A stretch of DNA of 64,000 bases from Marixanthomonas sp002364245 (GTDB taxonomy: Bacteria > Bacteroidota > Bacteroidia > Flavobacteriales > Flavobacteriaceae), in the NCBI GenBank assembly GCA_963973455.1, contig CAXAZF010000004.1, forward strand, positions 62,001 through 126,000, given 5' to 3'. Positions 43,227-51,578 of the stretch are shown one piece after another (positions within the stretch are counted from its first letter, which is position 1; each line of letters opens with the position of its first letter). The notes beneath the pieces were generated by a model. That model was not told where the DNA came from. It worked only from the letters and a program-made list of their open reading frames with translations, and searched no databases. The translations under genes were made by a program, and so were the position numbers.

Positions 43227-43940
43227 ATGGGACAGAAAACAAATCCAATCGGTAACCGCTTAGGTATCATTAGAGGATGGGAATCCAACTGGTACGGAGG
43301 CAACGACTACGGCGATAAATTAGCCGAAGACGATAAGATTAGAAAGTACATTCACGCTCGTTTAAGTAAAGCTAGTGTGTCTAGGGTAATCATTGAGCGT
43401 ACCCTTAAGCTTGTAACCGTTACTATAACCACAGCCCGCCCCGGTATTATTATCGGTAAAGGAGGTCAGGAAGTAGACAAGCTTAAAGAAGAGCTTAAGA
43501 AAATTACCGGCAAAGAGGTGCAGATTAACATCCATGAGATTAAAAGACCTGAGCTTGATGCACATTTAGTAGGAGCAAGTGTTGCTAGACAAATTGAAAA
43601 TAGAATTTCATACCGTCGTGCAATAAAAATGGCTATAGCTGCTGCAATGCGTATGAATGCTGAAGGAATTAAAATACAAATCTCAGGACGTTTAAACGGA
43701 GCCGAAATGGCACGTTCAGAAGCGTACAAAGATGGTCGTATCCCGCTTTCAACATTTAGAGCCGATATTGATTATGCTTTAGTAGAAGCTCAAACTACCT
43801 ATGGTAAGTTGGGTGTTAAAGTATGGATCATGAAGGGTGAAGTATATGGAAAAAGAGATCTTTCGCCACTAGTTGGTTTATCCAAAAAAGGTGGAAAAGG
43901 AGCCGGGCGAGGTGGTAACAAATCACGTCGCAGAAAGTAA
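43227..43940 (+). CDS. rpsC: 30S ribosomal protein S3
   Basis: 237 residues; uS3 with KH domain (ARPGIIIGKGGQEVDKL) at the mRNA entry site. MGQKTNPIGNRLGIIRGWES opens it. The C-terminus is a Lys/Gly/Arg-rich tail (KKGGKGAGRGGNKSRRRK) probably contacting RNA. 18 bp to rplP. Confidence 0.99.
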   Translation: MGQKTNPIGNRLGIIRGWESNWYGGNDYGDKLAEDDKIRKYIHARLSKASVSRVIIERTLKLVTVTITTARPGIIIGKGGQEVDKLKEELKKITGKEVQINIHEIKRPELDAHLVGASVARQIENRISYRRAIKMAIAAAMRMNAEGIKIQISGRLNGAEMARSEAYKDGRIPLSTFRADIDYALVEAQTTYGKLGVKVWIMKGEVYGKRDLSPLVGLSKKGGKGAGRGGNKSRRRK

Positions 43941-43958
43941 TTTTTTAAAAAGAAGAAC

Positions 43959-44378
43959 ATGTTACAACCTAAGAGAACAAAATACCGTAAGCAACAAAAA
44001 GGTCGCATGAAAGGCAACGCTGGTCGTGGACACCGATTGGCTAACGGTACCTTTGGTATTAAGTCTTTAGATTCAAAATTTGTGACAGCACGTCAAATAG
44101 AAGCTGCACGTATTGCCGCTACTCGTTATATGAAGAGAGAAGGTTCTATCTGGATTATGATATTTCCAGATAAGCCAATTACTAAAAAACCTCTTGAAGT
44201 ACGTATGGGTAAAGGTAAGGGTGCTGTAGAATATTACGCAGCTGTTGTAAAACCTGGTCGAATTATGTTCGAAGTTTCTGGTGTGCCAATGGCAACCGCT
44301 AAAGAAGCTTTACGATTGGCAGCGCAAAAATTGCCAGTACGAACAAAGTTTGTAATGTCTAGAGATTATCAAGAATAA
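43959..44378 (+). CDS. rplP: 50S ribosomal protein L16
   Basis: 139 residues; uL16 near the A site. MLQPKRTKYRKQQKGRMKG, then EPLEVRMGKGKG-type block (KPLEVRMGKGKGAVEYY) and AKEALRLAAQKLPVRTKFV. Followed 17 bp later by rpmC. Confidence 0.99.
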   Translation: MLQPKRTKYRKQQKGRMKGNAGRGHRLANGTFGIKSLDSKFVTARQIEAARIAATRYMKREGSIWIMIFPDKPITKKPLEVRMGKGKGAVEYYAAVVKPGRIMFEVSGVPMATAKEALRLAAQKLPVRTKFVMSRDYQE

Positions 44379-44395
44379 TTTTTGAAATTGTCACT

Positions 44396-44587
44396 ATGAA
44401 ACAATCAGAAATAAAAGAAGCATCAACGGCAGAGTTACAAGAACAACTTGCTGAATCGACTAAGGCATATACAGACCTTAAAATGGCTCATACCATTTCA
44501 CCGTTGGAAAATCCAATTCAATTAAGAGGGCAACGCAGAAGCATTGCTAGAATTGCGACCGAACTAACTAAAAGAGAAGTGCAATAA
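44396..44587 (+). CDS. rpmC: 50S ribosomal protein L29
   Basis: 63 residues; uL29, a two-helix protein by the tunnel exit. MKQSEIKEASTAELQEQL and NPIQLRGQRRSIARIATEL are as expected for the family. rpsQ starts 17 bp on. Confidence 0.97.
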   Translation: MKQSEIKEASTAELQEQLAESTKAYTDLKMAHTISPLENPIQLRGQRRSIARIATELTKREVQ

Positions 44588-44604
44588 CAGTACGAAGCTG
44601 AAAG

Positions 44605-44865
44605 ATGGAAATAAAAAGAAACTTAAGAAAAGAACGTATAGGTGTAGTAACCAGTAACAAAATGGAGAAATCTATTGTAGTTGCTGAAACTAAGAAAATG
44701 AAACACCCTATGTACGGAAAATTCGTGCTGAAAACGAAGAAATACGTAGCGCACGATGAGACAAACGACTGCAACGAAGGAGATACAGTAAAGATCATGG
44801 AAACACGACCTTTAAGTAAAACCAAATGTTGGAGATTAGTAGAAATAATTGAAAGAGCGAAGTAA
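44605..44865 (+). CDS. rpsQ: 30S ribosomal protein S17
   Basis: 86 residues; uS17. RKERIGVVTSNKMEKSIVV and KHPMYGKFVLKTKKYVAHDE are diagnostic, with the late ETRPLSKTKCWRLVEI. rplN starts 2 bp after the stop. Confidence 0.98.
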   Translation: MEIKRNLRKERIGVVTSNKMEKSIVVAETKKMKHPMYGKFVLKTKKYVAHDETNDCNEGDTVKIMETRPLSKTKCWRLVEIIERAK

Positions 44866-44867
44866 TC

Positions 44868-45236
44868 ATGATACAGCAAGAATCAAGACTTAGAGTAGCA
44901 GACAACACCGGTGCTAAGGAAGTACTTACCATCCGTGTGTTAGGCGGTACAAAAAAGAGATATGCTTCCATTGGGGACAAAATTGTAGTTTCAGTAAAAG
45001 AAGCTACTCCTAACGGAAACATTAAAAAAGGTGCCGTTTCTACAGCAGTAGTGGTACGTACCGTGAAAGAAGTTAGACGACCAGACGGATCATATATCCG
45101 TTTCGACGATAACGCTTGTGTACTTTTAGGACCTCAAGGGGAAATGAGAGGAACACGTGTTTTCGGTCCTGTAGCCAGAGAGCTTCGTGACAGACAATTT
45201 ATGAAAATAGTATCATTAGCACCAGAAGTGCTATAA
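44868..45236 (+). CDS. rplN: 50S ribosomal protein L14
   Basis: 122 residues; uL14 at the subunit interface. MIQQESRLRVADNTGAKEV and the PRGTRVFGPVARELRD-type block (MRGTRVFGPVARELRDRQF) identify it; 11 bp to rplX. Confidence 0.99.
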   Translation: MIQQESRLRVADNTGAKEVLTIRVLGGTKKRYASIGDKIVVSVKEATPNGNIKKGAVSTAVVVRTVKEVRRPDGSYIRFDDNACVLLGPQGEMRGTRVFGPVARELRDRQFMKIVSLAPEVL

Positions 45237-45247
45237 TAGATAACAAG

Positions 45248-45562
45248 ATGGCAAAGCTTAAAATAAAATCAGGCGATACAGTAGTAGTTACTGCCGGAGA
45301 GCACAAAGGCTCAGAAGGTAAGGTAATGAAGGTTATGCTTGACAAAAACAAAGCAATAGTAGAAGGAGTAAATACGGTAAAGAAACATGAGAAGCCAAGT
45401 GCGGCAAACCCTCAAGGTGGAATTTCCGAAAAAGAAGCTCCTATTCACATTTCAAACCTATCATTGATAGATCCTAAAAGTGGAAAAGCAACACGAGTAG
45501 GTTATAGAATGGAAGATGGAAAGAAAGTACGATTTGCTAAAAAATCAAATCAAGTATTATAG
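45248..45562 (+). CDS. rplX: 50S ribosomal protein L24
   Basis: 104 residues; uL24, an early assembly initiator. It has the KOW motif KSGDTVVVTAGEHKGSEGKV near the N-terminus and VNTVKKHEKPSAANPQGGI. 2 bp to rplE. Confidence 0.98.
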   Translation: MAKLKIKSGDTVVVTAGEHKGSEGKVMKVMLDKNKAIVEGVNTVKKHEKPSAANPQGGISEKEAPIHISNLSLIDPKSGKATRVGYRMEDGKKVRFAKKSNQVL

Positions 45563-45564
45563 TT

Positions 45565-46116
45565 ATGGCATATACACCAAGACTTAAAGAAGAATACAAG
45601 GGTAAAGTAGTAAATGCCCTTACAGATGAATTTGGTTACACAAACGTGATGCAAGTTCCAAAACTAGAGCGCATTGTTGTGTCTCGTGGAGTTGGAGCTG
45701 CCGTAGCCGATAAAAAATTGATCGAGTATTCCGTAGAAGAACTAACAAAAATCACAGGGCAAAAAGCTGTAGCAACTATTTCAAAGAAAGATGTTGCCAC
45801 GTTTAAACTTAGAAAAGGAATGCCTATTGGTGCGAAAGTTACCTTACGTGGTGAGCGTATGTATGAGTTTTTAGATAGACTTATTACAAGTGCATTGCCT
45901 AACGTACGTGATTTTAACGGAATCAACGCAACTGGTTTTGACGGAAGAGGAAATTATTCATTAGGAATAACAGAACAGATTATCTTCCCAGAAATCAATA
46001 TCGATAAAATCAAGAAGATTGAAGGTATGAATATTACCTTTGTAACTTCCGCTGAAACCGATAAAGAAGCGAAATCATTACTAACAGAACTAGGAATACC
46101 TTTTAAAAAGAACTAA
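45565..46116 (+). CDS. rplE: 50S ribosomal protein L5
   Basis: 183 residues; uL5, binds 5S rRNA and the P-site tRNA. MQVPKLERIVVSRGVG, TISKKDVATFKLRKGMPIG and NYSLGITEQIIFPEI are conserved. In E. coli the S8 repressor site is at the start of this gene; no equivalent fold was recognised here. One base separates it from rpsN. Confidence 0.99.
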   Translation: MAYTPRLKEEYKGKVVNALTDEFGYTNVMQVPKLERIVVSRGVGAAVADKKLIEYSVEELTKITGQKAVATISKKDVATFKLRKGMPIGAKVTLRGERMYEFLDRLITSALPNVRDFNGINATGFDGRGNYSLGITEQIIFPEINIDKIKKIEGMNITFVTSAETDKEAKSLLTELGIPFKKN

Positions 46117-46117
46117 G

Positions 46118-46387
46118 ATGGCTAAAGAATCAATGAAAGCCCGTGAGGTTAAGAGACAAAAAATGGTAAAAAAGTATGCTGAAAAACGCAAAGCTTTAAA
46201 AGAAGCTGGCGATTGGGAAGGTTTACAAAAATTACCTGCAAACTCTTCTCCAGTACGTTTGCACAACCGTTGTAAATTGACCGGACGACCTAAAGGGTAT
46301 ATGAGACAATTTGGAATTTCACGTGTAATGTTCCGTGAAATGGCAAACAATGGCTTAATCCCTGGTGTTAGAAAAGCAAGTTGGTAA
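46118..46387 (+). CDS. rpsN: 30S ribosomal protein S14, zinc-free form
   Basis: 89 residues; uS14 of the long C-minus type. It has MAKESMKAREVKRQKMV and LHNRCKLTGRPKGYMRQFGI, but lacks the two CxxC pairs of the 61-residue zinc form (only one Cys). rpsH begins 59 bp later, the largest gap in the spc part, with a possible small hairpin (46402-46429). Confidence 0.98.
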   Translation: MAKESMKAREVKRQKMVKKYAEKRKALKEAGDWEGLQKLPANSSPVRLHNRCKLTGRPKGYMRQFGISRVMFREMANNGLIPGVRKASW

Positions 46388-46446
46388 CAACATAAACAGG
46401 CAGTAGGTTTGGGAATACCAAAAACCACTATCGTAAATAACTAAAA

Positions 46447-46848
46447 ATGAATATAGATCCAATATCAGATTTTCTAACAAGAGTTAGAAACGCCGTTAAG
46501 GCAGGACACCGCGTTGTAGAGATACCAGCGTCAAACCTTAAGAAAGAGATTACCAAAATCTTGTTTGACCAAGGGTATATCTTAAGCTATAAATTTGAAG
46601 ACGATAAAGGGCCGCAAGGAACTATCAAGATCGCTTTAAAATATGATAAGCTTACAAAAGATCCGGTAATTAAAAAGATTCAAAGAATTAGTAAACCAGG
46701 TTTACGTAAATACACAGGTTCTTCAACCATACCACGTATATTAAATGGACTGGGTATTGCAATCGTTTCTACTTCACACGGAGTAATGACAGGAAAGCAA
46801 GCTCAAGAAAAGAACGTTGGTGGCGAAGTATTGTGCTACGTATACTAA
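46447..46848 (+). CDS. rpsH: 30S ribosomal protein S8
   Basis: 133 residues; uS8, a 16S central-domain organiser and in E. coli the spc operon repressor. DPISDFLTRVRNAVKAGH opens it and the conserved C-terminal STSHGVMTGKQAQEKNVGGE closes it. 15 bp to rplF. Confidence 0.99.
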   Translation: MNIDPISDFLTRVRNAVKAGHRVVEIPASNLKKEITKILFDQGYILSYKFEDDKGPQGTIKIALKYDKLTKDPVIKKIQRISKPGLRKYTGSSTIPRILNGLGIAIVSTSHGVMTGKQAQEKNVGGEVLCYVY

Positions 46849-46863
46849 AATAAAGACTAAGAA

Positions 46864-47406
46864 ATGTCAAGAATAGGTAAAAGCCCGGTAGCCATTCCAG
46901 ATGGCGTAACAGTAGAAGTTAAAGATAACGTAGTTACCGTTAAAGGTAAATTAGGTGAGTTATCTCAGGAATTTTCTGAAATAACAATTAAAGACGAAGA
47001 TGGAACTATCGTTTTAGAGCGTCCTACTGAAGGAAAAGATCACAAAGCAAAACACGGTTTGTACAGAGCTTTAATCAATAATATGATTGAAGGAGTAACA
47101 AACGGTTGGACAAAAGAACTAGAATTGGTAGGGGTAGGATACCGTGCCAGTAACCAAGGACAAAAATTGGATTTGGCCGTTGGTTTTTCACATAACATAG
47201 TAATGGACATTGCTCCAGAAGTAAAAGTTGAAACCGTTTCTGAAAAAGGTAAAAATCCAAAAGTAAAATTAACATCACACGACAAACAACTGGTTGGTCA
47301 AGTAGCTGCGAAAATTCGTGGTTTCCGTAAGCCAGAACCTTACAAAGGGAAAGGAATTAAGTTTGTAGGTGAACAAATAAGAAGAAAAGCAGGTAAATCT
47401 GCATAA
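46864..47406 (+). CDS. rplF: 50S ribosomal protein L6
   Basis: 180 residues; uL6 near the sarcin-ricin loop. MSRIGKSPVAIPDGVTVEV and the C-terminal KPEPYKGKGIKFVGEQIRRK are standard. 11 bp to rplR. Confidence 0.99.
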   Translation: MSRIGKSPVAIPDGVTVEVKDNVVTVKGKLGELSQEFSEITIKDEDGTIVLERPTEGKDHKAKHGLYRALINNMIEGVTNGWTKELELVGVGYRASNQGQKLDLAVGFSHNIVMDIAPEVKVETVSEKGKNPKVKLTSHDKQLVGQVAAKIRGFRKPEPYKGKGIKFVGEQIRRKAGKSA

Positions 47407-47417
47407 GATATAACGTT

Positions 47418-47774
47418 ATGGCATTATCAAAAACAGACAGAAGGGAACGAATTCGTTTCAGAATCAGAAAGACTGTTTCAGGAACAGCAGAGCGACCACG
47501 TTTGGCTATTTTCCGAAGCAATAAAGAGATCTATGCACAACTTGTTGACGATGTAAATGGGGTTACCATTACTGCTGCATCTTCAAGAGATAAAGATATT
47601 GACGCTTCAAAAGTAAATAAAAGTGAAGCTGCAAAATTAGTAGGAAAGGCAATCGCTGAGAAAGCTCAAAAAGCTGGTGTAGAAGCTGTAGCATTTGATC
47701 GTGGCGGATACCTGTATCACGGAAGAGTAAAATCATTAGCTGAAGGCGCTCGCGAAGGCGGTCTTAAATTTTAA
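47418..47774 (+). CDS. rplR: 50S ribosomal protein L18
   Basis: 118 residues; uL18, binds 5S rRNA. RRERIRFRIRKTVSGTAERP, RLAIFRSNKEIYAQLVDD and the terminal YHGRVKSLAEGAREGGLKF identify it. 5 bp to rpsE. Confidence 0.99.
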   Translation: MALSKTDRRERIRFRIRKTVSGTAERPRLAIFRSNKEIYAQLVDDVNGVTITAASSRDKDIDASKVNKSEAAKLVGKAIAEKAQKAGVEAVAFDRGGYLYHGRVKSLAEGAREGGLKF

Positions 47775-47779
47775 GAAAT

Positions 47780-48304
47780 ATGTATCAAGATTATAAAAAC
47801 GTAGAAACAGTAAAACCCGGAGGTCTTGACCTAAAAGACCGTTTGGTAGGTGTACAACGTGTAACTAAAGTAACTAAAGGTGGTAGAGCATTTGGATTTT
47901 CGGCCATTGTAGTTGTTGGTGATGAAAATGGCGTAGTAGGCCAAGGCCTTGGTAAATCTAAGGATGTTGCTAGTGCAATTGCAAAAGGTATTGAAGATGC
48001 CAAGAAAAACCTGGTACGTATTCCTTTAAATAAGGTAACACTTCCGCACGAACAAAAAGGTAAGTATGCCGGTGCTCGTGTAAATTTATTACCAGCTGCT
48101 CCTGGTACTGGTTTGATTGCTGGTGGTGCTGTACGTGCTGTATTAGAGGCTGTAGGGGTTCACGATGTATTGTCGAAATCTCAAGGATCTTCTAACCCGC
48201 ATAACGTAGTAAAAGCAACATTTGATGCTTTGTTACAATTGCGTAGTGCAGAAACTGTAGCCAAGCAACGTGGTATTACTTTGGAAAAATTGTATAAAGG
48301 ATAA
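47780..48304 (+). CDS. rpsE: 30S ribosomal protein S5
   Basis: 174 residues; uS5, at the mRNA entry and decoding fidelity region. LKDRLVGVQRVTKVTKGGRA, VVGDENGVVGQGLGKSKDV and AGGAVRAVLEAVGVHDVLSK are conserved. 12 bp to rpmD. Confidence 0.99.
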   Translation: MYQDYKNVETVKPGGLDLKDRLVGVQRVTKVTKGGRAFGFSAIVVVGDENGVVGQGLGKSKDVASAIAKGIEDAKKNLVRIPLNKVTLPHEQKGKYAGARVNLLPAAPGTGLIAGGAVRAVLEAVGVHDVLSKSQGSSNPHNVVKATFDALLQLRSAETVAKQRGITLEKLYKG

Positions 48305-48316
48305 ATACTGAAGAAC

Positions 48317-48496
48317 ATGGCAAAAATAAAAGTAACAAAGGTACGCAGCGAGATTAACCGCACGCAAAACCAAAAAAGAACGCTTGAAGCGTTAGGCCTC
48401 CGTAAAATGGGTCAGACAGTAGAGCATGAAGACACGCCAAACATTCTTGGTATGGTAAATAAAGTGAAACATTTAGTTTCAGTAGAAACTGTTTAA
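48317..48496 (+). CDS. rpmD: 50S ribosomal protein L30
   Basis: A 59-residue uL30 read directly from the sequence: MAKIKVTKVRSEINRTQNQK, then the LGLRKMGQTVEHEDTP-type block and a NILGMVNKVKHLV ending, all as expected. It is small enough to be missed by automated ORF lists. It lies in the usual place between rpsE (12 bp) and rplO (10 bp). Confidence 0.97.
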   Translation: MAKIKVTKVRSEINRTQNQKRTLEALGLRKMGQTVEHEDTPNILGMVNKVKHLVSVETV

Positions 48497-48506
48497 GATA
48501 TACAAA

Positions 48507-48959
48507 ATGGAATTAAGTAACTTAAAACCTGCAAAAGGTTCAACTCATAAAGAAGGGAAACGTGTTGGGCGTGGACAAGCTTCTGGTAAAGGTGGTACTG
48601 CAACACGTGGTCACAAAGGAGCAAAGTCTCGTTCTGGATATTCCAAGAAACTTGGATTTGAAGGAGGACAAATGCCTATTCAACGTCGTGTACCTAAATT
48701 TGGGTTTACAAACATCAACCGTAAAGAATATCAAGGTATAAACATTGATACGCTACAACAGTTGGTAGATGACAAAAAAATAAAAGATACTGTAGACTTT
48801 GAAACTTTAATTGGTTTAGGTCTTGCTGGCAAAAACGAAATGGTGAAGATTTTAGGAAGAGGAGAGTTAAAAGCAAAATTAAAAGTATCTGCTCATAAGT
48901 TTACTGCCTCAGCAAAAGAAGCTATTGAAGCTGCTGGTGGTGAAGTAGTAACCCTATAA
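48507..48959 (+). CDS. rplO: 50S ribosomal protein L15
   Basis: 150 residues; uL15. MELSNLKPAKGSTHKEGKR, GRGQASGKGGTATRGHKGAK and GFEGGQMPIQRRVPKFGF are diagnostic. secY follows after 13 bp. Confidence 0.99.
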   Translation: MELSNLKPAKGSTHKEGKRVGRGQASGKGGTATRGHKGAKSRSGYSKKLGFEGGQMPIQRRVPKFGFTNINRKEYQGINIDTLQQLVDDKKIKDTVDFETLIGLGLAGKNEMVKILGRGELKAKLKVSAHKFTASAKEAIEAAGGEVVTL

Positions 48960-48972
48960 TTTAAAGATAAGG

Positions 48973-50322
48973 ATGAAATTTATTGATACCTTAAAAAACA
49001 TTTGGAAGATAGAAGAGCTTCGTAACAGAATTATGCTTACGTTGGGTCTTCTTTTAGTGTACCGTTTTGGTGCACAAGTAGTATTACCAGGAATAGATGC
49101 TTCACAATTAGGCGGTTTTGCCGGTAATTTTGATTCTGGACTTGGTGGTTTATTAAATGCATTTACAGGAGGGGCATTTGCTAATGCTTCTGTTTTTGCA
49201 TTAGGTATTATGCCTTATATATCAGCTTCCATTGTGGTTCAATTAATGCAGATAGCAGTACCTTATCTACAAAAATTACAAAAAGAAGGTGAAAGCGGAA
49301 GAAAGAAGATCACTCAAATTACCCGTTGGTTAACCATTGGTATTTGTTTGGTGCAAGCACCTAGTTATTTAGCAGGTCTTCCAGCTTTAGGAGTACCTAC
49401 TGAAGCATTTATATTAGGACAAACACCTATGTTTTATATTTCTTCAGTAATTATTCTAGTTACTGGTACCATATTTGCAATGTGGTTGGGTGAAAAAATA
49501 ACTGATAAAGGTGTTGGTAATGGTATCTCTATATTAATTATGGTGGGTATTATTGCAACGTTACCACAATCATTTGCACAAGAGTTTGCCTCTAGAGTAT
49601 TAGAGTCGAATGGTGGTTTGATTATGATTTTAATTGAATTGGTAATCTGGTTTGTTATCATCCTTGCTTCGGTAATGTTGGTAATGGCAGTGAGAAAAAT
49701 ACCAGTACAATATGCAAGAAGGACCGCTAGCGGAGGATATGAGAAAAATATATTTGGTGCTCGGCAATTTATTCCGTTAAAGCTTAATGCTTCAGGAGTA
49801 ATGCCTATTATATTTGCACAGGCAATTATGTTTGTACCTTCTGCAATCGCAAGCATCTCTATGTTTTCAGATAGCAATGTGGCACAATCGGTACAAGCTG
49901 CCTTCAGTGATATATTTGGATTATGGTACAATATTGTATTTGCAGCGTTGATCATTATCTTTACATATTTTTATACGGCAATTACAGTGCCTACAAATAA
50001 AATGGCAGATGATCTTAAGCGTAGTGGAGGTTTTATTCCTGGTATTAAGCCTGGAGGAGAAACTGGAGAATATTTAGATAGAATCATGTCTCAAATAACC
50101 TTGCCAGGTTCAGTATTCTTAGCATTAATAGCAGTATTTCCTGCTTTTGTTGTTAAGTTTATGGGAATCCAACAAGGATGGGCATTATTTTACGGTGGTA
50201 CATCACTATTAATTATGGTAGGTGTAGCAATCGATACTATGCAACAAGTTAATTCATACTTATTAAATCGTCATTATGATGGTTTAATGAAAACAGGTAA
50301 AAACAGAAAAGCAGTAGCATAA
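48973..50322 (+). CDS. secY: Protein translocase subunit SecY
   Basis: The channel of the Sec translocon, 449 residues with ten membrane segments. RNRIMLTLGLLLVYRFGAQV (TM1), GIMPYISASIVVQLM (plug/TM2 region), RWLTIGICLVQA, and the cytosolic loops with VRKIPVQYARR and TNKMADDLKRSGGFIPGIKP are conserved. The C-terminal NSYLLNRHYDGLMKTGK ends it. Placed between rplO and infA; adk and map, often found here in other bacteria, are absent. Confidence 0.99.
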   Translation: MKFIDTLKNIWKIEELRNRIMLTLGLLLVYRFGAQVVLPGIDASQLGGFAGNFDSGLGGLLNAFTGGAFANASVFALGIMPYISASIVVQLMQIAVPYLQKLQKEGESGRKKITQITRWLTIGICLVQAPSYLAGLPALGVPTEAFILGQTPMFYISSVIILVTGTIFAMWLGEKITDKGVGNGISILIMVGIIATLPQSFAQEFASRVLESNGGLIMILIELVIWFVIILASVMLVMAVRKIPVQYARRTASGGYEKNIFGARQFIPLKLNASGVMPIIFAQAIMFVPSAIASISMFSDSNVAQSVQAAFSDIFGLWYNIVFAALIIIFTYFYTAITVPTNKMADDLKRSGGFIPGIKPGGETGEYLDRIMSQITLPGSVFLALIAVFPAFVVKFMGIQQGWALFYGGTSLLIMVGVAIDTMQQVNSYLLNRHYDGLMKTGKNRKAVA

Positions 50323-50325
50323 ATT

Positions 50326-50541
50326 ATGGCAAAACAACCCCCAATAGAACAAGACGGAACAATTGTAGAAGCATTGTCTAATGCAATGTTTAGAGTGGAA
50401 TTGGAAAACGGTCATATTGTAACTGCGCATATTTCGGGTAAAATGCGTATGCACTATATTAAATTGTTACCCGGAGATAAAGTTAAATTAGAAATGAGTC
50501 CTTACGATTTGACTAAGGCTCGTATAACCTATAGATACTAA
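50326..50541 (+). CDS. infA: Translation initiation factor IF-1
   Basis: 71 residues; a single S1/OB-fold domain that blocks the A site during initiation. IEQDGTIVEALSNAMFRVEL and ISGKMRMHYIKLLPGDKVKL are standard. It starts 3 bp after secY. Confidence 0.98.
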   Translation: MAKQPPIEQDGTIVEALSNAMFRVELENGHIVTAHISGKMRMHYIKLLPGDKVKLEMSPYDLTKARITYRY

Positions 50542-50577
50542 TACGGTTTCGTATTAATCTAATTAAAAACTAAACAG

Positions 50578-50694
50578 ATGAAAGTAAGAGCATCCGTTAA
50601 AAAAAGAAGTGCCGACTGCAAGATAGTTCGCAGAAAAGGCAGATTATATGTTATTAACAAAAAGAACCCAAGGTTCAAACAAAGACAAGGATAA
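50578..50694 (+). CDS. rpmJ: 50S ribosomal protein L36, zinc-free form
   Basis: A 38-residue bL36 read directly from the sequence: MKVRASVKKRSADCKIVRRK and a KKNPRFKQRQG ending. Only one Cys remains of the usual CxxC-C-H zinc ligands, so it is the C-minus paralogue. It lies 36 bp after infA and 3 bp before rpsM, the conserved order infA-rpmJ-rpsM. Confidence 0.97.
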   Translation: MKVRASVKKRSADCKIVRRKGRLYVINKKNPRFKQRQG

Positions 50695-50697
50695 GTT

Positions 50698-51072
50698 ATG
50701 GCAAGAATCGCAGGTGTAGATATCCCAAAACACAAAAGGGGTGTAATCGCGTTAACGTATATTTTTGGTGTTGGTAAAAGCCGCGCCCAGGAAATACTGG
50801 AAAAAGCCGGAGTTAGCGAAGACAAAAAAGTTAACGAATGGGACGATGATGAAATCGGTAAAATTCGTGAGGCTGTTGGGTCTTTCACAATCGAAGGTGA
50901 GTTACGTAGTGAAGTGCAATTAAGCATCAAACGCTTAATGGATATTGGTTGTTACAGAGGTATTCGTCACAGATCGGGACTTCCGTTACGTGGTCAACGT
51001 ACCAAAAACAACTCAAGAACGAGAAAAGGAAAACGTAAAACAGTTGCTAACAAGAAAAAAGCAACTAAATAA
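50698..51072 (+). CDS. rpsM: 30S ribosomal protein S13
   Basis: 124 residues; uS13, intersubunit bridge and tRNA contact. ARIAGVDIPKHKRGVIALTY, IFGVGKSRAQEIL and the RHRSGLPLRGQRTKNNSRTR block identify it. 11 bp to rpsK. Confidence 0.99.
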   Translation: MARIAGVDIPKHKRGVIALTYIFGVGKSRAQEILEKAGVSEDKKVNEWDDDEIGKIREAVGSFTIEGELRSEVQLSIKRLMDIGCYRGIRHRSGLPLRGQRTKNNSRTRKGKRKTVANKKKATK

Positions 51073-51083
51073 TACCTAGAGAT

Positions 51084-51488
51084 ATGGCAAAGTCTAACTC
51101 AAAAAGTACAAAGAAGGTTGTTAAAAAGCGTAAAGTAAACGTTGAATCTGTTGGTCAAGCGCACGTAACAGCTTCATTTAACAACATCATTATTTCTTTA
51201 ACAAACAAGAACGGAGATGTAATCTCTTGGTCTTCTGCCGGTAAAATGGGTTTTAGAGGATCTAAGAAAAACACACCTTACGCTGCTCAATTGGCATCAG
51301 AAGATGCTTCAAAAGTAGCGCACGATGCTGGTTTACGTAAAGTAAAAGTATATGTGAAAGGACCTGGAAACGGAAGAGAATCTGCAATAAGATCACTTCA
51401 TAATTCAGGAATTGAAGTTACCGAAATTATCGACGTAACTCCAATGCCACACAACGGTTGTCGTCCTCCAAAAAGAAGAAGAGTATAA
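51084..51488 (+). CDS. rpsK: 30S ribosomal protein S11
   Basis: 134 residues; uS11, platform. GQAHVTASFNNIIISLTNKN, SWSSAGKMGFRGSKKNTPYA and the terminal TPMPHNGCRPPKRRRV are invariant blocks. A 90-bp structured gap precedes rpsD. Confidence 0.99.
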   Translation: MAKSNSKSTKKVVKKRKVNVESVGQAHVTASFNNIIISLTNKNGDVISWSSAGKMGFRGSKKNTPYAAQLASEDASKVAHDAGLRKVKVYVKGPGNGRESAIRSLHNSGIEVTEIIDVTPMPHNGCRPPKRRRV

Positions 51489-51507
51489 TTTATAATTAAT
51501 ATCAATC

Positions 51508-51565
51508 TGAAGGAATAAAGAAGATTAGAGGATTAACGTAAGACCTTAATTTAATTTTCCCTTCA
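51508..51565 (+). ncRNA. Candidate S4-type leader in the rpsK-rpsD gap
   Basis: TGAAGG (51508-51513) can pair with CCTTCA (51560-51565); inside, TTAgAGG and CCTTAA can pair with one bulged G, closing a loop with TTA-ACG-TAA. The 90-bp gap is much longer than most in this operon and precedes rpsD. S4 is a known autoregulator, and I recall S4 leader candidates described for Bacteroidota; this was not checked. The fold is by eye only. Confidence 0.4.
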
Positions 51566-51578
51566 AAAACACTTAGAA

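Noticed and set aside
49434..49955. 173-codon minus-strand frame opposite secY
   Set aside because: Mirror of the hydrophobic codons of SecY; no independent support.
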